From Kribbella sp. VKM Ac-2568 (GTDB lineage: Bacteria > Actinomycetota > Actinomycetes > Propionibacteriales > Kribbellaceae), in assembly GCF_004345365.1 (NCBI RefSeq), contig NZ_SLVF01000012.1, positions 186,001 through 250,000 on the forward strand: a DNA stretch of 64,000 nucleotides. Reading direction: 5' to 3'. Every line of letters begins with the position of its first letter. Position 1 is the first letter of the stretch. This document shows positions 62,929 through 64,000 of this stretch, piece by piece. The notes under the pieces are model-generated. The model was not told the DNA's origin, did not search any database, and worked only from the letters and a program-made list of their open reading frames with translations. Both the position numbers and the translations under genes were made by a program.

Positions 62929-64000
62929 ATGACACATGCGGAGCTGTGGGAGCGTCACAAGGCCGTCATGCCGGACTGGCTCGCGTTGTATTACGAGGAG
63001 CCGATCGAGATCGTCAAGGGATCCGGGCGCCGGGTCACCGACGGTGAGGGCAAGGAGTACATCGACTTCTTCGCCGGCATCCTGACCAACGCGATCGGGT
63101 ACGACATCGCGGAGATCTCCGACGCCGTCCGCGAACAGTTGGCCAGCGGGGTCGCGCACACCTCGACGGTGTACCTGATCCGCCGCCAGATCGAGCTGGC
63201 CGAGAAGATCGCCGGGCTGTCCGGGATCAAGGACGCCAAGGTCTTCTTCACCAACTCCGGCACCGAGGCGAACGAGGCGGCGATGCTGTTCGCCACCCAG
63301 AAGCGTCGCTCGAACCAGGTGCTCGCGATGCGCAACTCGTACCACGGACGCGGATTCGGCACCGTCGCCATCACCGGCAACCGCGGCTGGTCCGCGAGCA
63401 GCCTGTCGCCGGTGAACGTGCAGTACGTGCAGGGCGCGTACCGCTACCGCAGCCCGTTCAAGGACCTCCCGGACGCGGAGTACATCAAGGTCTGCGTGGA
63501 CGACCTCCGCAACGTCATCGACACCGGTACGGCGGGCGACGTGGCCTGCCTGATCGTCGAGCCGATCCAGGGCGTCGGCGGCTTCTCGTCACCGCCCGAC
63601 GGCCTGTACGCCGCGTTCAAGGAGGTGCTCGACGAGTTCGGCATCCTGCTGATCTCCGACGAGGTCCAGACCGGGTGGGGCCGGACCGGTGAGCACTTCT
63701 GGGGGATCCAGGCGCACGATGTGGTGCCGGACGCGATGACATTCGCCAAGGGCCTCGGCAACGGGTTCGCGATCGGCGGGGTGGTGGCGCGGCCGGAACT
63801 GATGGACAGCCTGAGCGCGAACTCGCTGTCGACGTTCGGCGGCAACCCGATCTCGACCAGCGCGGCGAAGGCCACCATCGAGTACCTGGTCGACAACGAC
63901 CTGCAGGCCAACGCGGCCAAGCGGGGCGCGCAGTTGATGGACGGCCTGCGCGGGATCTCGGAGGAGTTCCCCGAGATCGGCGACGTCCGCGGCAAGGGCC
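62929..64000 (+). CDS. Class III (PLP) aminotransferase, right end outside window
   Basis: 357 codons visible from ATG 62929. FFTNSGTEANEAAMLFA, SYHGRGFGTVAITG, IVEPIQGVGG, LISDEVQTGWGRTGEHFWG and the PLP lysine Lys274 in MTFAKGLGNGF. Resembles alanine-glyoxylate/beta-amino acid aminotransferases. Ribosome site GATGAGG is about 12 bases away and TAAGAC is close, so a short or missing leader is possible. Probably about 70 residues remain beyond the edge. Confidence 0.9.
   Translation, partial: MTHAELWERHKAVMPDWLALYYEEPIEIVKGSGRRVTDGEGKEYIDFFAGILTNAIGYDIAEISDAVREQLASGVAHTSTVYLIRRQIELAEKIAGLSGIKDAKVFFTNSGTEANEAAMLFATQKRRSNQVLAMRNSYHGRGFGTVAITGNRGWSASSLSPVNVQYVQGAYRYRSPFKDLPDAEYIKVCVDDLRNVIDTGTAGDVACLIVEPIQGVGGFSSPPDGLYAAFKEVLDEFGILLISDEVQTGWGRTGEHFWGIQAHDVVPDAMTFAKGLGNGFAIGGVVARPELMDSLSANSLSTFGGNPISTSAAKATIEYLVDNDLQANAAKRGAQLMDGLRGISEEFPEIGDVRGKG

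Overview
The window reads as chromosomal core sequence from a high-GC actinobacterium. The evidence is very high third-position GC, many GTG starts, GTGA/ATGA stop-start overlaps, an actinobacterial amtB-glnK-glnD block, and the housekeeping order rpsP-khpA-rimM-trmD-rplS-lepB-lepB-rnhB-DUF2469-dprA/comM/yraN ... xerC ... M23-rpsB-tsf-pyrH-frr-cdsA-rlmN. The overall style is that of Propionibacteriales, and Kribbella is my best guess; this is inference from gene style and order, not a database match. I see no tRNA, rRNA, CRISPR array, prophage or insertion sequence. No gene-free stretch exceeds 300 bases.

Layout. 1-4516: an asparaginase cut by the window edge, its XRE-cupin neighbour, a divergent CxxCHGWE flavoprotein, a small sigma factor with a membrane partner, and a TetR regulator. 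4517-8704: the nitrogen block amtB-glnK-glnD, preceded by a convincing GlnR-type operator. 8715-13215: a DUF2332 protein, an arginase-fold enzyme with an altered metal-ligand motif, and an unrecognised cluster of an HExxH protein plus two small paralogous proteins. 13392-23664: ffh, then a run of cell-wall hydrolases (two tandem transglycosylase-like proteins, a transglycosylase-amidase-SH3 protein and an M23 peptidase sharing the same SH3 module), an amidohydrolase, a two-component pair and a decayed S1 protease remnant. 23825-26176: flotillin with an NfeD-like partner and a maleylpyruvate-isomerase-fold protein. 26181-32501: a divergent sugar regulon in which a PfkB kinase and an ABC importer face a DeoR regulator and a GH4 glycosidase.

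32785-50758 is mostly translation, secretion and recombination housekeeping. It holds ribosomal protein genes with leader RNAs that can form competing hairpins, a TrmD fused to an acetyltransferase, twin signal peptidases, the dprA/comM/yraN operon, xerC, and the rpsB-tsf-pyrH-frr-cdsA run. 50790-64000 is more accessory: a GNAT, an LLM flavoenzyme, an SDR with a divergent LysR regulator, rlmN, an aldolase-HAD-dhaL-dhaK operon next to a very unusual one-chain sensor kinase/pseudo-receiver/LuxR protein, an alpha/beta hydrolase, a LOG-like protein, and a class III aminotransferase cut by the right edge.

The most interesting items are the one-chain kinase-regulator with an acid-less receiver (59060-60868), the TrmD-GNAT fusion (34342-35562), the ABC + kinase + GH4 sugar route (26181-32501), the HExxH/paralogue cluster (10797-13215), and three ribosomal-gene leaders with mutually exclusive stems.
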